A DNA stretch of 64,000 nucleotides from Lytechinus pictus (GCF_037042905.1 NC_087246.1:34218001-34282000); one strand, 5' to 3'. Positions 37,064 to 47,778 are shown, counted from the first letter of the stretch. Numbers and translations are program-made. Notes: generated by a model not told the origin, from the sequence alone.

Positions 37064-37311
37064 TTTTTGGAATTACTGGGATATCTCCACATAATTCAAT
37101 GGAAATGATAATTCCCGGCGGTGATAATTATATACGAAGGAACGAAATAAAAATAAATAGTTACGAAAACATACATTTAGCTGATTAGATTTCTCATTCA
37201 TGGCTGAATATAACTTAGTCATTTTTGCGTAACTTTTTTCTATTTCTATAAGTCAAAAGAAATATAATACTATTCATTTTCAATTAAATATCGGTACAGA
37301 GGAAAAAACGT

Positions 37312-37383
37312 TAGCAGAGCGAGGTTTCGATCCTCGGACCTCTGGGTTATGGGCCCAGCACGCTTCCGCTGCGCCACTCTGCT
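37312..37383 (-). tRNA. tRNA-iMet: Initiator tRNA-Met (CAU), copy 12, block junction
   Basis: Exact consensus. Its right flank equals that of copy 3 but its left flank does not, so the tandem-duplication junction lies within this gene. Confidence 0.97.
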
Positions 37384-37626
37384 TCACGATAAATGCCAGG
37401 TTCTTTCATCATGATTCCAATTATGAGGATAATCTGTACAAATGAATGACATCAAGAAACAACTTCAAAACAAATTTAGCAGAGCGATACTTCAAGACTT
37501 TTTATAGCCAAGCGCAGCAATATTTTTCTTCTATGTATATAATGAACACTGCTAACAAAATCATGCAAATAAAAAGACTTTTCTTCCTTTTTTAATCGTA
37601 AATATGAACGAAACCAAAAATGGTAT

Positions 37627-37698
37627 TAGCAGAGCGAGGTTTCGATCCTCGGACCTCTGGGTTATGGGCCCAGCACGCTTCCGCTGCGCCACTCTGCT
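37627..37698 (-). tRNA. tRNA-iMet: Initiator tRNA-Met (CAU), copy 13
   Basis: Exact consensus; second-block counterpart of copy 4 (offset 3861). Confidence 0.97.
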
Positions 37699-37965
37699 TC
37701 ATGGTAAGTACCCGAGTATCTTTTCATGAACCAATTTTAATGATCATGAGAATAATCTCTAAGAACGAATAAAATTACCCTGAGAAACAAATAAAAACAA
37801 ATTTAGCAGAGCGAATATTTAAAAGACTTCTCATTCATGGGCCAATGCAGAGCCATTTTGGTTTTATAATGAAGATTATTTTGTATTCGAAAATTATGCA
37901 AAACAAATACATTTTCTATCATTTAAATCAAAAATATTAAACGAAAAAAAAAACAACAATCAGAA

Positions 37966-38037
37966 TAGCAGAGCGAGGTTTCGATCCTCGGACCTCTGGG
38001 TTATGGGCCCAGCACGCTTCCGCTGCGCCACTCTGCT
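37966..38037 (-). tRNA. tRNA-iMet: Initiator tRNA-Met (CAU), copy 14
   Basis: Exact consensus; counterpart of copy 5. Confidence 0.97.
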
Positions 38038-38794
38038 TCGCGGTAACTGGAGTATCTTTTCATAATGATTAAATTTTAGCAATCATGAAAACAACGTAAA
38101 GGAGCTAATGAAAGGGCAACAAGGAACAATTAATAAACAAATTTAGCAGAGCGACTTTGCAAAATACTCCTCGTACATGGACCAATGCATCGCTAGTTTG
38201 CTTCTATATATGCATGATGAACAGTGCTTAGAAAATCATGCAAAGATAGACTTTACTTCCATTTTAATTGAAAATTATTATGAAGACACATTGCTATTAC
38301 AGTATTAATAATGAGAAGGAACTCTAAGAATGAATGGAATGACAAGAAACAATTAAAAATAATAATAATGCAAAACTATTTTTTATTCATGGGCCCAAGC
38401 ACCCTAAAGCCATTTTGCCTTTATATTGAACAATAACTTGTACTAGAAAATCATGCACAAGAAATATACATCCTTCCAGTTTAGTTGAAAATATTATAAC
38501 GATAAAAAATGTATTAGCAAAGGTTTTGAAACTCTGACGTCTGGGTTTACTCTGCTTTACCAATTTTTTTTTGTCCTCCCAATTTGATATAAACCATATT
38601 ATCTATATGAGGGGAATAAAATTAAAATAACAAGTAATTTTATAAACAAAGTGAGCAGAGCGAAGTTTCAAAGGACTTTTCATTAATTGGCCAAGTATAC
38701 ATGTCCTATGCGTAACTTTGCTTCTTTAACAACCGGAATTTTGATGAAAAGTGTTAAACGTCGATTCGATAAACCCAAAGGAAAGAAAATATAT

Positions 38795-38866
38795 TAGCAT
38801 AGCGAGGTTTCGATCCTCGGACCTCTGGGTTATGGGCCCAGCACGCTTCCGCTGCGCCACTCTGCT
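38795..38866 (-). tRNA. tRNA-iMet: Initiator tRNA-Met (CAU), copy 15, acceptor mismatch
   Basis: Carries the same C68-to-A change as copy 6. Confidence 0.9.
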
Positions 38867-39083
38867 TCATTGGAATTACTGGGATATCTCCACACAAATC
38901 AATGTAATTGAGAAGGAATGAGATGAAAATAAATAGTTACAAAAAAGTACATTTAGCAGATTAGATTTCTCATTCATGGCTCAATATTTTTTTGCGTAAC
39001 TTTTTTCTAATAAGTCAAAAGAAATATGACTATTTCTTTTCAATTAAATATATCAAACGATCGGTTAAGAAAACAAAATATGT

Positions 39084-39155
39084 TAGCAGAGCGAGGTTTC
39101 GATCCTCGGACCTCTGGGTTATGGGCACAGCACGCTTCCGCTGCGCCACTCTGCT
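39084..39155 (-). tRNA. tRNA-iMet: Initiator tRNA-Met (CAU), copy 16, G30:C40 lost
   Basis: Same anticodon-stem change as copy 7, otherwise consensus. Confidence 0.9.
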
Positions 39156-39918
39156 TCCCGATAAATACTACTCTCTTTCCATAATGATTCCATTTTAACA
39201 ATTATGAAAACGATGTAAAGGAGTGAATGAAAGGGCAACAAGGAACAATTGAAAAAAATACAAATTTAGCAGAGCGACTTTGAAAAAATACTCCCCATAC
39301 ATGGACCAAAGCATCGCTAATTTGCTTCTATATATATGCATGATGAACAGTGCTTAGAAAATCACGCAAAAATAGACTTTACTTCCATTTTAATCGAAAA
39401 TTATTATGAAGACACATTGCGATTACAGTATCAATAATGAGAAGGAACTCTAAGAATGAATGGAATGACAAGAAACAATCAAAAAATAATAATTTAGCAA
39501 AACTATTTTGTATTCATGGGCCCAAGCACCCTAAAGCCATTTTGCCTTTATATTGAACAATAACTTGTACTAGAAAATCATGCACAAGAAATAGACATCC
39601 TTCCAGTTTAGTTGAATATATTAAAAACGAGAAAAAAATGTATTAGCAAAGGTTTTGGTACTCTGACGTCTGGGTTTACTCTGCTTTACCAATTTTTTTG
39701 TCCCCCCCCCCAATTTAATTTAAACCATATTATCTATAAGAGGGGAATACAATTAAAATAACAACTAATTTCATGAACAAAGTGAGCAGAGCGAAGTTTC
39801 AAAGGACTTTTCATGTATTTGCCGAGTTCATGTCCTATGCGTTTTGCTTCTTTAACAACCGGAATTTTGATGAAAAATGTTATACGTCGATGATAAAAAC
39901 AAAACAAAGAAAATATAT

Positions 39919-39990
39919 TAGCAGAGCGAGGTTTCGATCCTCGGACCGCTGGGTTATGGGCCCAGCACGTTTCCGCTGCGCCACTCTGCT
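39919..39990 (-). tRNA. tRNA-iMet: Initiator tRNA-Met (CAU), copy 17, two changes
   Basis: Same A44C and G22A changes as copy 8. Confidence 0.9.
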
Positions 39991-40225
39991 TCATTGGAAT
40001 TACTAGGATATCTCCACACAATTTAATGTAAATGAGAAGGAATGAGATGAAAATAAATAAATAGTTACAAAAAAAAGTACATTTAGCAGATTAGATTTCT
40101 CATTCATGGCTGAATATAACTTAGTCGTTTTTGCCTAACTTATTTTTTAATAAGTCAAAAGAAATATAATGTTATTCATTTTCAATTGAATATATCAAAC
40201 GATCGGTAAAGAGGAAAAGATATGT

Positions 40226-40297
40226 TAGCAGAGCGAGGTTTCGATCCTCGGACCTCTGGGTTATGGGCCCAGCACGCTTCCGCTGCGCCACTCTGCT
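40226..40297 (-). tRNA. tRNA-iMet: Initiator tRNA-Met (CAU), copy 18
   Basis: Exact consensus; counterpart of copy 9 (offset 3860). Confidence 0.97.
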
Positions 40298-40535
40298 TTT
40301 TTGGAATTACTAGGATATCTCCACATAATTCAATGGAAATGATAATTATATACGAAGGAATTAAATGAAAATAAATAGTTACGAACATACATTTAGCAGA
40401 TTAGATTTCTCATTCATGGCTGAATATAACTTAGTCGTTTTTGCCTAACTTATTTTCTATTAAGTCAAAAGAAATAAAATGTTATTCATTTTCAGTTGAA
40501 TATATCAAACGATCGGTAAAGAGGAAAAAATATGT

Positions 40536-40607
40536 TAGCAGAGCGAGGTTTCGATCCTCGGACCTCTGGGTTATGGGCCCAGCACGCTTCCGCTGCGCCA
40601 CTCTGCT
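40536..40607 (-). tRNA. tRNA-iMet: Initiator tRNA-Met (CAU), copy 19
   Basis: Exact consensus; counterpart of copy 10. Confidence 0.97.
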
Positions 40608-40851
40608 TCACGATAAATGCTATGTACTTTTCATCATGATTTTAATTATTAGAATAATCTGTACAAATGAATGACAACAAATTACAACTTCAAAACAAAT
40701 TAAGCAGAGCGATACTTTAAGCCTTTATGTAGCCCAGCGCAGCGATATTTTGCTTCTGTGTATATAATGAACAGTGCTTAAAAAATCATGCAAATAAATA
40801 AACTTTTCTTCCTTTTTTAATCGAAAATATGAACGAAATAAAACATGGTAT

Positions 40852-40923
40852 TAGCAGAGCGAGGTTTCGATCCTCGGACCTCTGGGTTATGGGCCCAGCA
40901 CGCTTCCGCTGCGCCACTCTGCT
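40852..40923 (-). tRNA. tRNA-iMet: Initiator tRNA-Met (CAU), copy 20
   Basis: Exact consensus; counterpart of copy 11 and start of the local 635-bp duplication. Confidence 0.97.
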
Positions 40924-41171
40924 TTTTTGGAATTACTGGGATATCTCCACATAATTCAATGGAAATGATAATTCCCGGCGGTGATAATTATATACGAAGG
41001 AACGAAATAAAAATAAATAGTTACGAAAACATACATTTAGCTGATTAGATTTCTCATTCATGGCTGAATATAACTTAGTCATTTTTGCGTAACTTTTTTC
41101 TATTTCTATAAGTCAAAAGAAATATAATACTATTCATTTTCAATTAAATATCGGTACAGAGGAAAAAACGT

Positions 41172-41243
41172 TAGCAGAGCGAGGTTTCGATCCTCGGACC
41201 TCTGGGTTATGGGCCCAGCACGCTTCCGCTGCGCCACTCTGCT
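41172..41243 (-). tRNA. tRNA-iMet: Initiator tRNA-Met (CAU), copy 21
   Basis: Exact consensus; counterpart of copy 12, opening a third, short repeat of the block start. Confidence 0.97.
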
Positions 41244-41486
41244 TCACGATAAATGCCAGGTTCTTTCATCATGATTCCAATTATGAGGATAATCTGTACA
41301 AATGAATGACATAAAGAAACAACTTCAAAACAAATTTAGCAGAGCGATACTTCAAGACTTTTTATAGCCAAGCGCAGCAATATTTTTCTTCTATGTATAT
41401 AATGAACACTGCTAACAAAATCATGCAAATAAAAAGAATTTTCTTTATTTTCTAATCGAAAATATGAACGAAACCAAAAATGGTAT

Positions 41487-41558
41487 TAGCAGAGCGAGGT
41501 TTCGATCCTCGGACCTCTGGGTTATGGGCCCAGCACGCTTCCGCTGCGCCACTCTGCT
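41487..41558 (-). tRNA. tRNA-iMet: Initiator tRNA-Met (CAU), copy 22, recombinant flanks
   Basis: Exact consensus. Left flank is of the copy 4/13 type (GAACGAAACCAAAAATGG) while the right flank is of the copy 11/20 type (TTTTGGAATTACTGGG): a crossover inside the tRNA body. Confidence 0.97.
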
Positions 41559-41806
41559 TTTTTGGAATTACTGGGATATCTCCACATAATTCAATGGAAA
41601 TGATAATTCCCGGCGGTGATAATTATATACGAAGGAACGAAATAAAAATAAATAGTTACGAAAACATACATTTAGCTGATTAGATTTCTCATTCATGGCT
41701 GAATATAACTTAGTCATTTTTGCGTAACTTTTTTCTATTTTTATAAGTCAAAAGAAATATAATACTATTCATTTTCAATTAAATATCGGTACAGAGGAAA
41801 AAACGT

Positions 41807-41878
41807 TAGCAGAGCGAGGTTTCGATCTTCGGACCTCTGGGTTATGGGCCCAGCACGCTTCTGCTGCGCCACTCTGCT
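41807..41878 (-). tRNA. tRNA-iMet: Initiator tRNA-Met (CAU), copy 23, two changes
   Basis: G52 to A gives an A52:C62 mismatch in the T stem (and alters the B-box region), plus one D-loop change (G to A). Probably weakened. Confidence 0.85.
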
Positions 41879-42147
41879 TCATGGTAAGTACCCGAGTATC
41901 TTTTCATAATGAACCGATGTTAATGTTCATGATAATAATCTCTAAGAACAAATAAAATTACCCTGAGAAACAAATAAAAGCAAATTTAGCAGAGCGAATC
42001 TTCAAAAGACTTCTCATTCATGGGCCAATGCCGAGCCATTTTGCTTTTATAATGAAGATTATTTTGTATTCGAAAATTATGCAAAACAAATACATTTCCT
42101 ATCATTTAATTCGAAAATATTAAACGAAAAAACAACAACAATCAAAA

Positions 42148-42219
42148 TAGCAGAGCGAGGTTTCGATCCTCGGACCTCTGGGTTATGGGCCCAGCACGGT
42201 TCCGCTGCGCCACTCTGCT
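42148..42219 (-). tRNA. tRNA-iMet: Initiator tRNA-Met (CAU), copy 24, one change
   Basis: G22 to C in the D stem; otherwise consensus. Long T-run trailer; flanks resemble copy 5. Confidence 0.9.
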
Positions 42220-42967
42220 TCGCGGTAACTGGTGTATTTTTTCATAATGATTAAATTTTAGCAAATATGAAAACAACGTAAAGGAGCCAATGAAAGGGCA
42301 ACAAGGAACAATTAATAAACAAATTTAGCAGAGCGACTTTGCAAAATACTCCTCGTACATGGACCAATGCATCGCTAGTTTGCTTCTATATACGCATATT
42401 GATCAGTGCTTAGAAAACCATGCAAAAATAGACTTTACTTCCATTTTAATCGAAAATTATTATGAAGACACATTGCGATTACAGTATCAATAATGAAAAG
42501 GAACTCTAAGAATGAATGGAATGACAAGAAACAATCAAAAAATAATAATTTAGCAAAACTATTTTGTATTCATGGGCCCAAGCACCCTAGAGCCATTTTG
42601 CTTTTATATTGAACAATAACTTGTACTAGAAAATCATGCACAAGAAATAGACATCCTTCCAGTTTAGTTGAAAATATTATAACGAGAAAAAATGTATTAG
42701 CAAAGGTTTTGATACTCTGACGTCTGGGTTTACTCTGCTTTACCAATTTTTTTTTAGTCCTCCCAATTTAATTTAAACCATTGGGAGTGGAATAAACTGA
42801 AATAAAAAATAATTTTCTAAACAAAGTAAGCAGAGCAAAGTTTCAAAAGACTTCATTTATTGGCCAAGTATACATGTCCTGTGCGTAAGTTTGCTTCTTT
42901 AACAACAGGAATTTTGATGAAAAATGTTAAACGTCGATTCGATAAAAACAAAAGAAGGAAAATATAT

Positions 42968-43039
42968 TAGCAGAGCGAGGTTTCGATCCTCGGACCTATG
43001 AGTTATGGGCACAGCACGCTTCCGCTGCGCCACTCTGCT
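42968..43039 (-). pseudogene. tRNA-iMet: Initiator tRNA-Met pseudogene, copy 25
   Basis: Anticodon stem has U30 plus C40U and G43U changes, leaving two mismatched pairs and losing the initiator G:C run. The anticodon CAU and T arm remain. Confidence 0.75.
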
Positions 43040-43277
43040 TTATTGGAATTATTTGGATATCTTCACATAATTCAATGTAAATGATAATTATATACGAAGG
43101 AATGAAATGAAAATAAATAGTTACGAACATACATTTAGCAGATTAGATTTCTCATTCATGGCTGAATATAACTTAGTCGTTTTTGCCTAACTTAGTTTCT
43201 AATAAGTCAAAAGAAATATAATGTTGTTCATTTTCAATTGAATATATCAAACGATCGGTAAAGAGGAAAAAATATGT

Positions 43278-43349
43278 TAGCAGAGCGAGGTTTCGATCCT
43301 CGGACCTCTGGGTTATGGGCCCAGCACGCTTCCGCTGCGCCACTCTGCT
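43278..43349 (-). tRNA. tRNA-iMet: Initiator tRNA-Met (CAU), copy 26
   Basis: Exact consensus. First gene of the third, more diverged block copy (aligned to copy 3 at offset 9828). Confidence 0.97.
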
Positions 43350-43593
43350 TCACGATAAATGCCAGGTTCTTTCATCATGATTCCAATTATGAGGATAATC
43401 TGTACAAATGAATGACAAACAAGAAACAACTTCAAAACAAATTTAGCAGAGCGATACTTCAAGACTTTTTATAGCCAAGCGCAGCAATATTTTTCTTCTA
43501 TGTATATAATGAACACTGCTAACAAAATCATGCAAATAAAAAGACTTTTCTTTCTTTTTTAATCGAAAATATGAACGAAACCAAAAATGGTAT

Positions 43594-43665
43594 TAGCAGA
43601 GCGAGGTTTCGATCCTCGGACCTCTGGGTTATGGGCCCAGCACGCTTCCGCTGCGCCACTCTGCT
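43594..43665 (-). tRNA. tRNA-iMet: Initiator tRNA-Met (CAU), copy 27
   Basis: Exact consensus; third-block counterpart of copy 4. Confidence 0.97.
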
Positions 43666-43913
43666 TCATGGTAAGTACCCGAGTATCTTTTCATGAACCA
43701 ATTTTAATGATCATGAGAATAATCTCTAAGAACGAATAAAATTACCCTGAGAAACAAATAAAAACAAATTTAGCAGAGCGAATATTTAAAAGACTTCTCA
43801 TTCATGGGCCAATGCAGAGCCATTTATTTTGTATTCGAAAATTATGCAAAACAAATACATTTTCTATCATTTAAATCAAAAATATTAAACGAAAAAAACA
43901 ACAACAATCAAAA

Positions 43914-43985
43914 TAGCAGAGCGAGGTTTCGATCCTCGGACCTCTGGGTTATGGGCCCAGCACGCTTCCGCTGCGCCACTCTGCT
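43914..43985 (-). tRNA. tRNA-iMet: Initiator tRNA-Met (CAU), copy 28
   Basis: Exact consensus; third-block counterpart of copy 5. The preceding ghost has a roughly 17-bp deletion relative to block 1. Confidence 0.97.
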
Positions 43986-44741
43986 TCGCGGTAACTGGAG
44001 TATCTTTTCATAATGATTAAATTTTAGCAATCATGAAAACAACGTAAAGGAGCTAATGAAAGGGCAACAAGGAACAATTAATAAACAAATTTAGCAGAGC
44101 GACTTTGCAAAATACTCCTCGTACATGGACCAATGCATCGCTAGTTTGCTTCTATATACGCATATTGATCAGTGCTGAGAAAATCATGGAAAGATAGACT
44201 TTACTTCCATTTTAATTGAAAATTATTATGAAGACACATTACTATTACAGTATTAATAATGAGAAGGAACTCTAAGAATGAATGGAATGACAAGAAACAA
44301 TTAAAAATAATAATAATGCAAAACTATTTTTTATTCATGGGCCCAAGCACCCTAAAGCCATTTTGCCTTTATATTGAACAATAACTTGTACTAGAAAATC
44401 ATGCACAAGAAATATACATCCTTCCAGTTTAGTTGAAAATATTATAACGATAAAAAATGTATTAGCAAAGGTTTTGATACTCTGACGTCTGGGTTTACTC
44501 TGCTTTACCAATTTTTTTTGTCCTCCCAATTTGATTTAAACCATATTATCTATATGAGGGGAATAACATTAAAATAACAACTAATTTTATAAACAAAGTG
44601 AGCAGAGCGAAGTTTCAAAGGACTTTTCATTAATTGGCCAAGTATACATGTCCTATGCGTAACTTTGCTTCTTTAACAACCGGAATTTTGATGAAAAATG
44701 TTAAACGTCGATTCGATAAACCCAAAGGAAAGAAAATATAT

Positions 44742-44813
44742 TAGCATAGCGAGGTTTCGATCCTCGGACCTCTGGGTTATGGGCCCAGCACGCTTCCGCT
44801 GCGCCACTCTGCT
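44742..44813 (-). tRNA. tRNA-iMet: Initiator tRNA-Met (CAU), copy 29, acceptor mismatch
   Basis: C68-to-A allele as in copies 6 and 15. Confidence 0.9.
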
Positions 44814-45028
44814 TCATTGGAATTACTGGGATATCTCCACACAAATCAATGTAAATGAGAAGGAATGAGATGAAAATAAATAGTTACAAAAAAGTACATT
44901 TAGCAGATTAGATTTCTCATTCATGGCTCAATATTTTTTTGCGTAACTTTTTTCTAATAAGTCAAAAGAAATATGACTATTTCTTTTCAATTAAATATAT
45001 TAAACGATCGGTTAAGAAAACAATATGT

Positions 45029-45100
45029 TAGCAGAGCGAGGTTTCGATCCTCGGACCTCTGGGTTATGGGCACAGCACGCTTCCGCTGCGCCACTTTGCT
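45029..45100 (-). tRNA. tRNA-iMet: Initiator tRNA-Met (CAU), copy 30, two changes
   Basis: U30 as in copies 7 and 16, plus G5 to A in the acceptor stem. Likely impaired. Confidence 0.82.
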
Positions 45101-45863
45101 TCCCGATAAATACTACTCTCTTTCCATAATGATTCCATTTTAACAATTATGAAAACGATGTAAAGGAGTGAATGAAAGGGCAACAAGGAACAATTGAAAA
45201 AAATACAAATTTAGCAGAGCGACTTTGAAAAAATACTCCCCATACATGGACCAAAGCATCGCTAATTTGCTTCTATATATATGCATGATGAACAGTGCTT
45301 AGAAAATCACGCAAAAATAGACTTTACTTCCATTCTAATCGAAAATTATTATGAAGACACATTGCGATTACAGTATCAATAATGAGAAGGAACTCTAAGA
45401 ATGAATGGAATGACAAGAAACAATCAAAAAATAATAATTTAGCAAAACTATTTTGTATTCATGGGCCCAAGCACCCTAGAGCCATTTTGCTTTTATATTG
45501 AACAATAACTTGTACTAGAAAATCATGCACAAGAAATAGACATCCTTCCAGTTTAGTTGAAAATATTATAACGATAAAAAATGTATTAGCAAAGGTTTTG
45601 ATACTCTGACGTCTGGGTTTACTCTGATTTACCAATTTTAGTTGTCCTCCCAATTTGATTTAAACCATATTATCTATATGAGGGGAATAAAATTAAAATA
45701 ACAAGTAATTTTATAAACAAAGTGAGCAGAGCGAAGTTTCAAAGGACTTTTCATGTATTTGCCGAGTTCATGTCCTATGCGTATAACTTTGCTTCTTTAA
45801 CAACCGGAATTTTGATGAAAAATGTTATACGTCGATGATAAAAACAAAAGAAAGAAAATATAT

Positions 45864-45935
45864 TAGCAGAGCGAGGTTTCGATCCTCGGACCTCTGGGTT
45901 ATGGGCCCAGCACGCTTCCGCTGCGCCACTCTGCT
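45864..45935 (-). tRNA. tRNA-iMet: Initiator tRNA-Met (CAU), copy 31
   Basis: Exact consensus. Left flank matches copy 3, right flank is of the TTGGAATTACTGGG class: another mosaic. Confidence 0.97.
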
Positions 45936-46009
45936 TTATTGGAATTACTGGGATATCTCCACACAATTCAATGTAAATGAGAAGGAATGAGATGAAAATA
46001 AATAAAAAA

Positions 46010-46030
46010 TTCTGCTGCGCCACTCTGCTT
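46010..46030 (-). pseudogene. Truncated initiator tRNA fragment
   Basis: Only the first roughly 20 nt of the tRNA 5' end remain (TGCTGCGCCACTCTGCTT on the plus strand), joined directly to an A-run. This is a deletion junction. Confidence 0.85.
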
Positions 46031-46268
46031 CACGATAAATGCTAGCTTCTTTTCATCATGATTGCAATTATTATAGAATAATCTGTACAATGAATGACAA
46101 GAAACAACTTCAAAACAAATTTGGCAGAGTGATACTTCAAGACTTTTATAGCCCAGCGCAGCAATATTTTACTTCTATGTATATAATGAACAATGCATGC
46201 AAAATCATGCAAATAAATAGACTTTTCTTCCCTTTTTTAATCGAAAATATGAAGGGAAAAAATGGTAT

Positions 46269-46340
46269 TAGCAGAGCGAGGTTTCGATCCTCGGACCTCT
46301 GGGTTATGGGCCCAGCACGCTTCCGCTGCGCCACTCTGCT
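46269..46340 (-). tRNA. tRNA-iMet: Initiator tRNA-Met (CAU), copy 32
   Basis: Exact consensus; right flank TTATTGGAATTATAGGG. Confidence 0.97.
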
Positions 46341-46577
46341 TTATTGGAATTATAGGGATATCTCCAGATAATTCAATGTAAATTATAATTATATCAAAAG
46401 TAATAAAATGAAAATAAATAATTACGAAAGCATACATTTAGCAGAATAGATTTCGCATTGTTCAATATAACTTAGTCATTTTTGCGTAACTTTTTTCTAA
46501 TAAGTCAAAAGAAGTTACTTCTTTTCAATTAACATGATCAAATATATCAAATGACCAGTAAAGTGGAAAAAATATGT

Positions 46578-46649
46578 TAGCAGAGCGAGGTTTCGATCCT
46601 CGGATCTCTGGGTTATGGGCCCAGCACGCTTCCGCTGCGCCACTCTGCT
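46578..46649 (-). tRNA. tRNA-iMet: Initiator tRNA-Met (CAU), copy 33, one change
   Basis: G46 to A in the variable loop; stems intact. Confidence 0.92.
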
Positions 46650-46888
46650 TCACATAAAATGTCTGTCTCTTTTCATCATGATTCCAATTATGAGAATAAT
46701 CTGTACAAATGAATGACAAGAAACAACTTCAAAACAAATTTGGCAGAGTGATACTTCAAGACTTTTATAGCCCAGCGAAGCAATGCTTTAGTTTTATATA
46801 TATAATGAACAATGTTTGCAAAATCATGCAAATAAAGAGAATTTTCTCCCCTTTTTAAACTAAAATATAAAGCAAAAAAAAAAGGTAT

Positions 46889-46960
46889 TAGCAGAGCGAG
46901 GTTTCGATCCTCGGACCTCTGGGTTATGGGCCCAGCACGCTTCCGCTGCGCCACTCTGCT
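46889..46960 (-). tRNA. tRNA-iMet: Initiator tRNA-Met (CAU), copy 34
   Basis: Exact consensus; long T-run trailer; flanks closely match copy 32, 620 bp to the left. Confidence 0.97.
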
Positions 46961-47197
46961 TTATTGGAATTATAGGGATATCTCCAGATAATTCAATGTT
47001 AATGATAATTATATCAAAAGGAATAAAATGAAAATAAATAATTACGAAAGCATACACTTAGCAGAATAGATTTCGCATTGTTCAATATAACTTAGTCATT
47101 TTTGCATAACTCTTTTCTAATACGTAAAAAGAAGTAACTTCTTTCCAATTAACATGATTAAATATATCAAACGACCAGTAAAGGGGAGACAATATGT

Positions 47198-47269
47198 TAG
47201 CAGAGCGAGGTTTCGATCCTCGGACCTCTGGGTTATGGGCCCAGCACGCTTCCGCTGCGCCACTCTGCT
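47198..47269 (-). tRNA. tRNA-iMet: Initiator tRNA-Met (CAU), copy 35
   Basis: Exact consensus; flanks resemble copy 33. Confidence 0.97.
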
Positions 47270-47404
47270 TCATGAGAAATACGATGATACCTCCACATAA
47301 TTTAATGTAAATGATAATTATACATGTATAAGAAGGAATGGAATGAAAATAATTAGTTGCGAAAACTTACATTTAGCAGAATAGATTTCGCATTGCTCAA
47401 TATT

Positions 47405-47645
47405 ACATACACGCGTTATAGCATATCCATATCCCCTCCTCCTCCGTCTCATTACTTTACTATGAATTTTGTTATGAATTGAATTGACTCGTTATAATCC
47501 ATGTGCATATTATCTCTTTACTTTATGTTTGTTTATGTATATTCATTTTATTTTACCCTGTACACTGTTCGTCTAGAACAGATAACCTGGGCGCATTGTA
47601 ATTGTTTCCCTTTTTATCAATAAAAGGTGATTTATAATATATGTA
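47405..47645. other. Foreign insert in the array, unidentified
   Basis: About 240 bp unlike any spacer. It contains TATCAATAAAAGGTGATTTA near its right end, resembling a retroelement or transcript 3' end. It replaces the second half of a delta-type ghost unit. Confidence 0.5.
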
Positions 47646-47706
47646 TAATGCAAATACTATTTTCTTCCTTTTTTTAATCGAACATTATTAACGAAATAAA
47701 GTGTAT

Positions 47707-47778
47707 TAGCAGAGCGAGGTTTCGATCCTCGGACATCTGGGTTATGGGCCCAGCACGCTTCCGCTGCGCCACTCTGCT
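47707..47778 (-). tRNA. tRNA-iMet: Initiator tRNA-Met (CAU), copy 36, one change
   Basis: G45 to U in the variable loop; otherwise consensus. Confidence 0.9.

Larger units (their letters stand above)
33451..37312. repeat. 3.86-kb block, first tandem copy
   Basis: Contains intact tRNA copies 3-11 and 15 ghost units (24 units, mean 161 bp). Repeats almost base for base at 37313-41172. Confidence 0.93.
37313..41172. repeat. 3.86-kb block, second tandem copy
   Basis: Offset 3861 falling to 3860 after a C-run length difference (35836 versus about 39704). Few substitutions are visible, for example near 38205 (ATGCATGATGAACAG versus ACGCATATTGATCAG) and 38751. Recently duplicated, or kept alike by gene conversion. 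Confidence 0.93.
43279..45940. repeat. Third, partial and diverged copy of the block
   Basis: Aligns to 33451 onward at offset about 9828 falling to 9805, covering the genes equivalent to copies 3-8. It carries the same acceptor and anticodon-stem alleles, so those variants predate the duplications. Confidence 0.85.
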
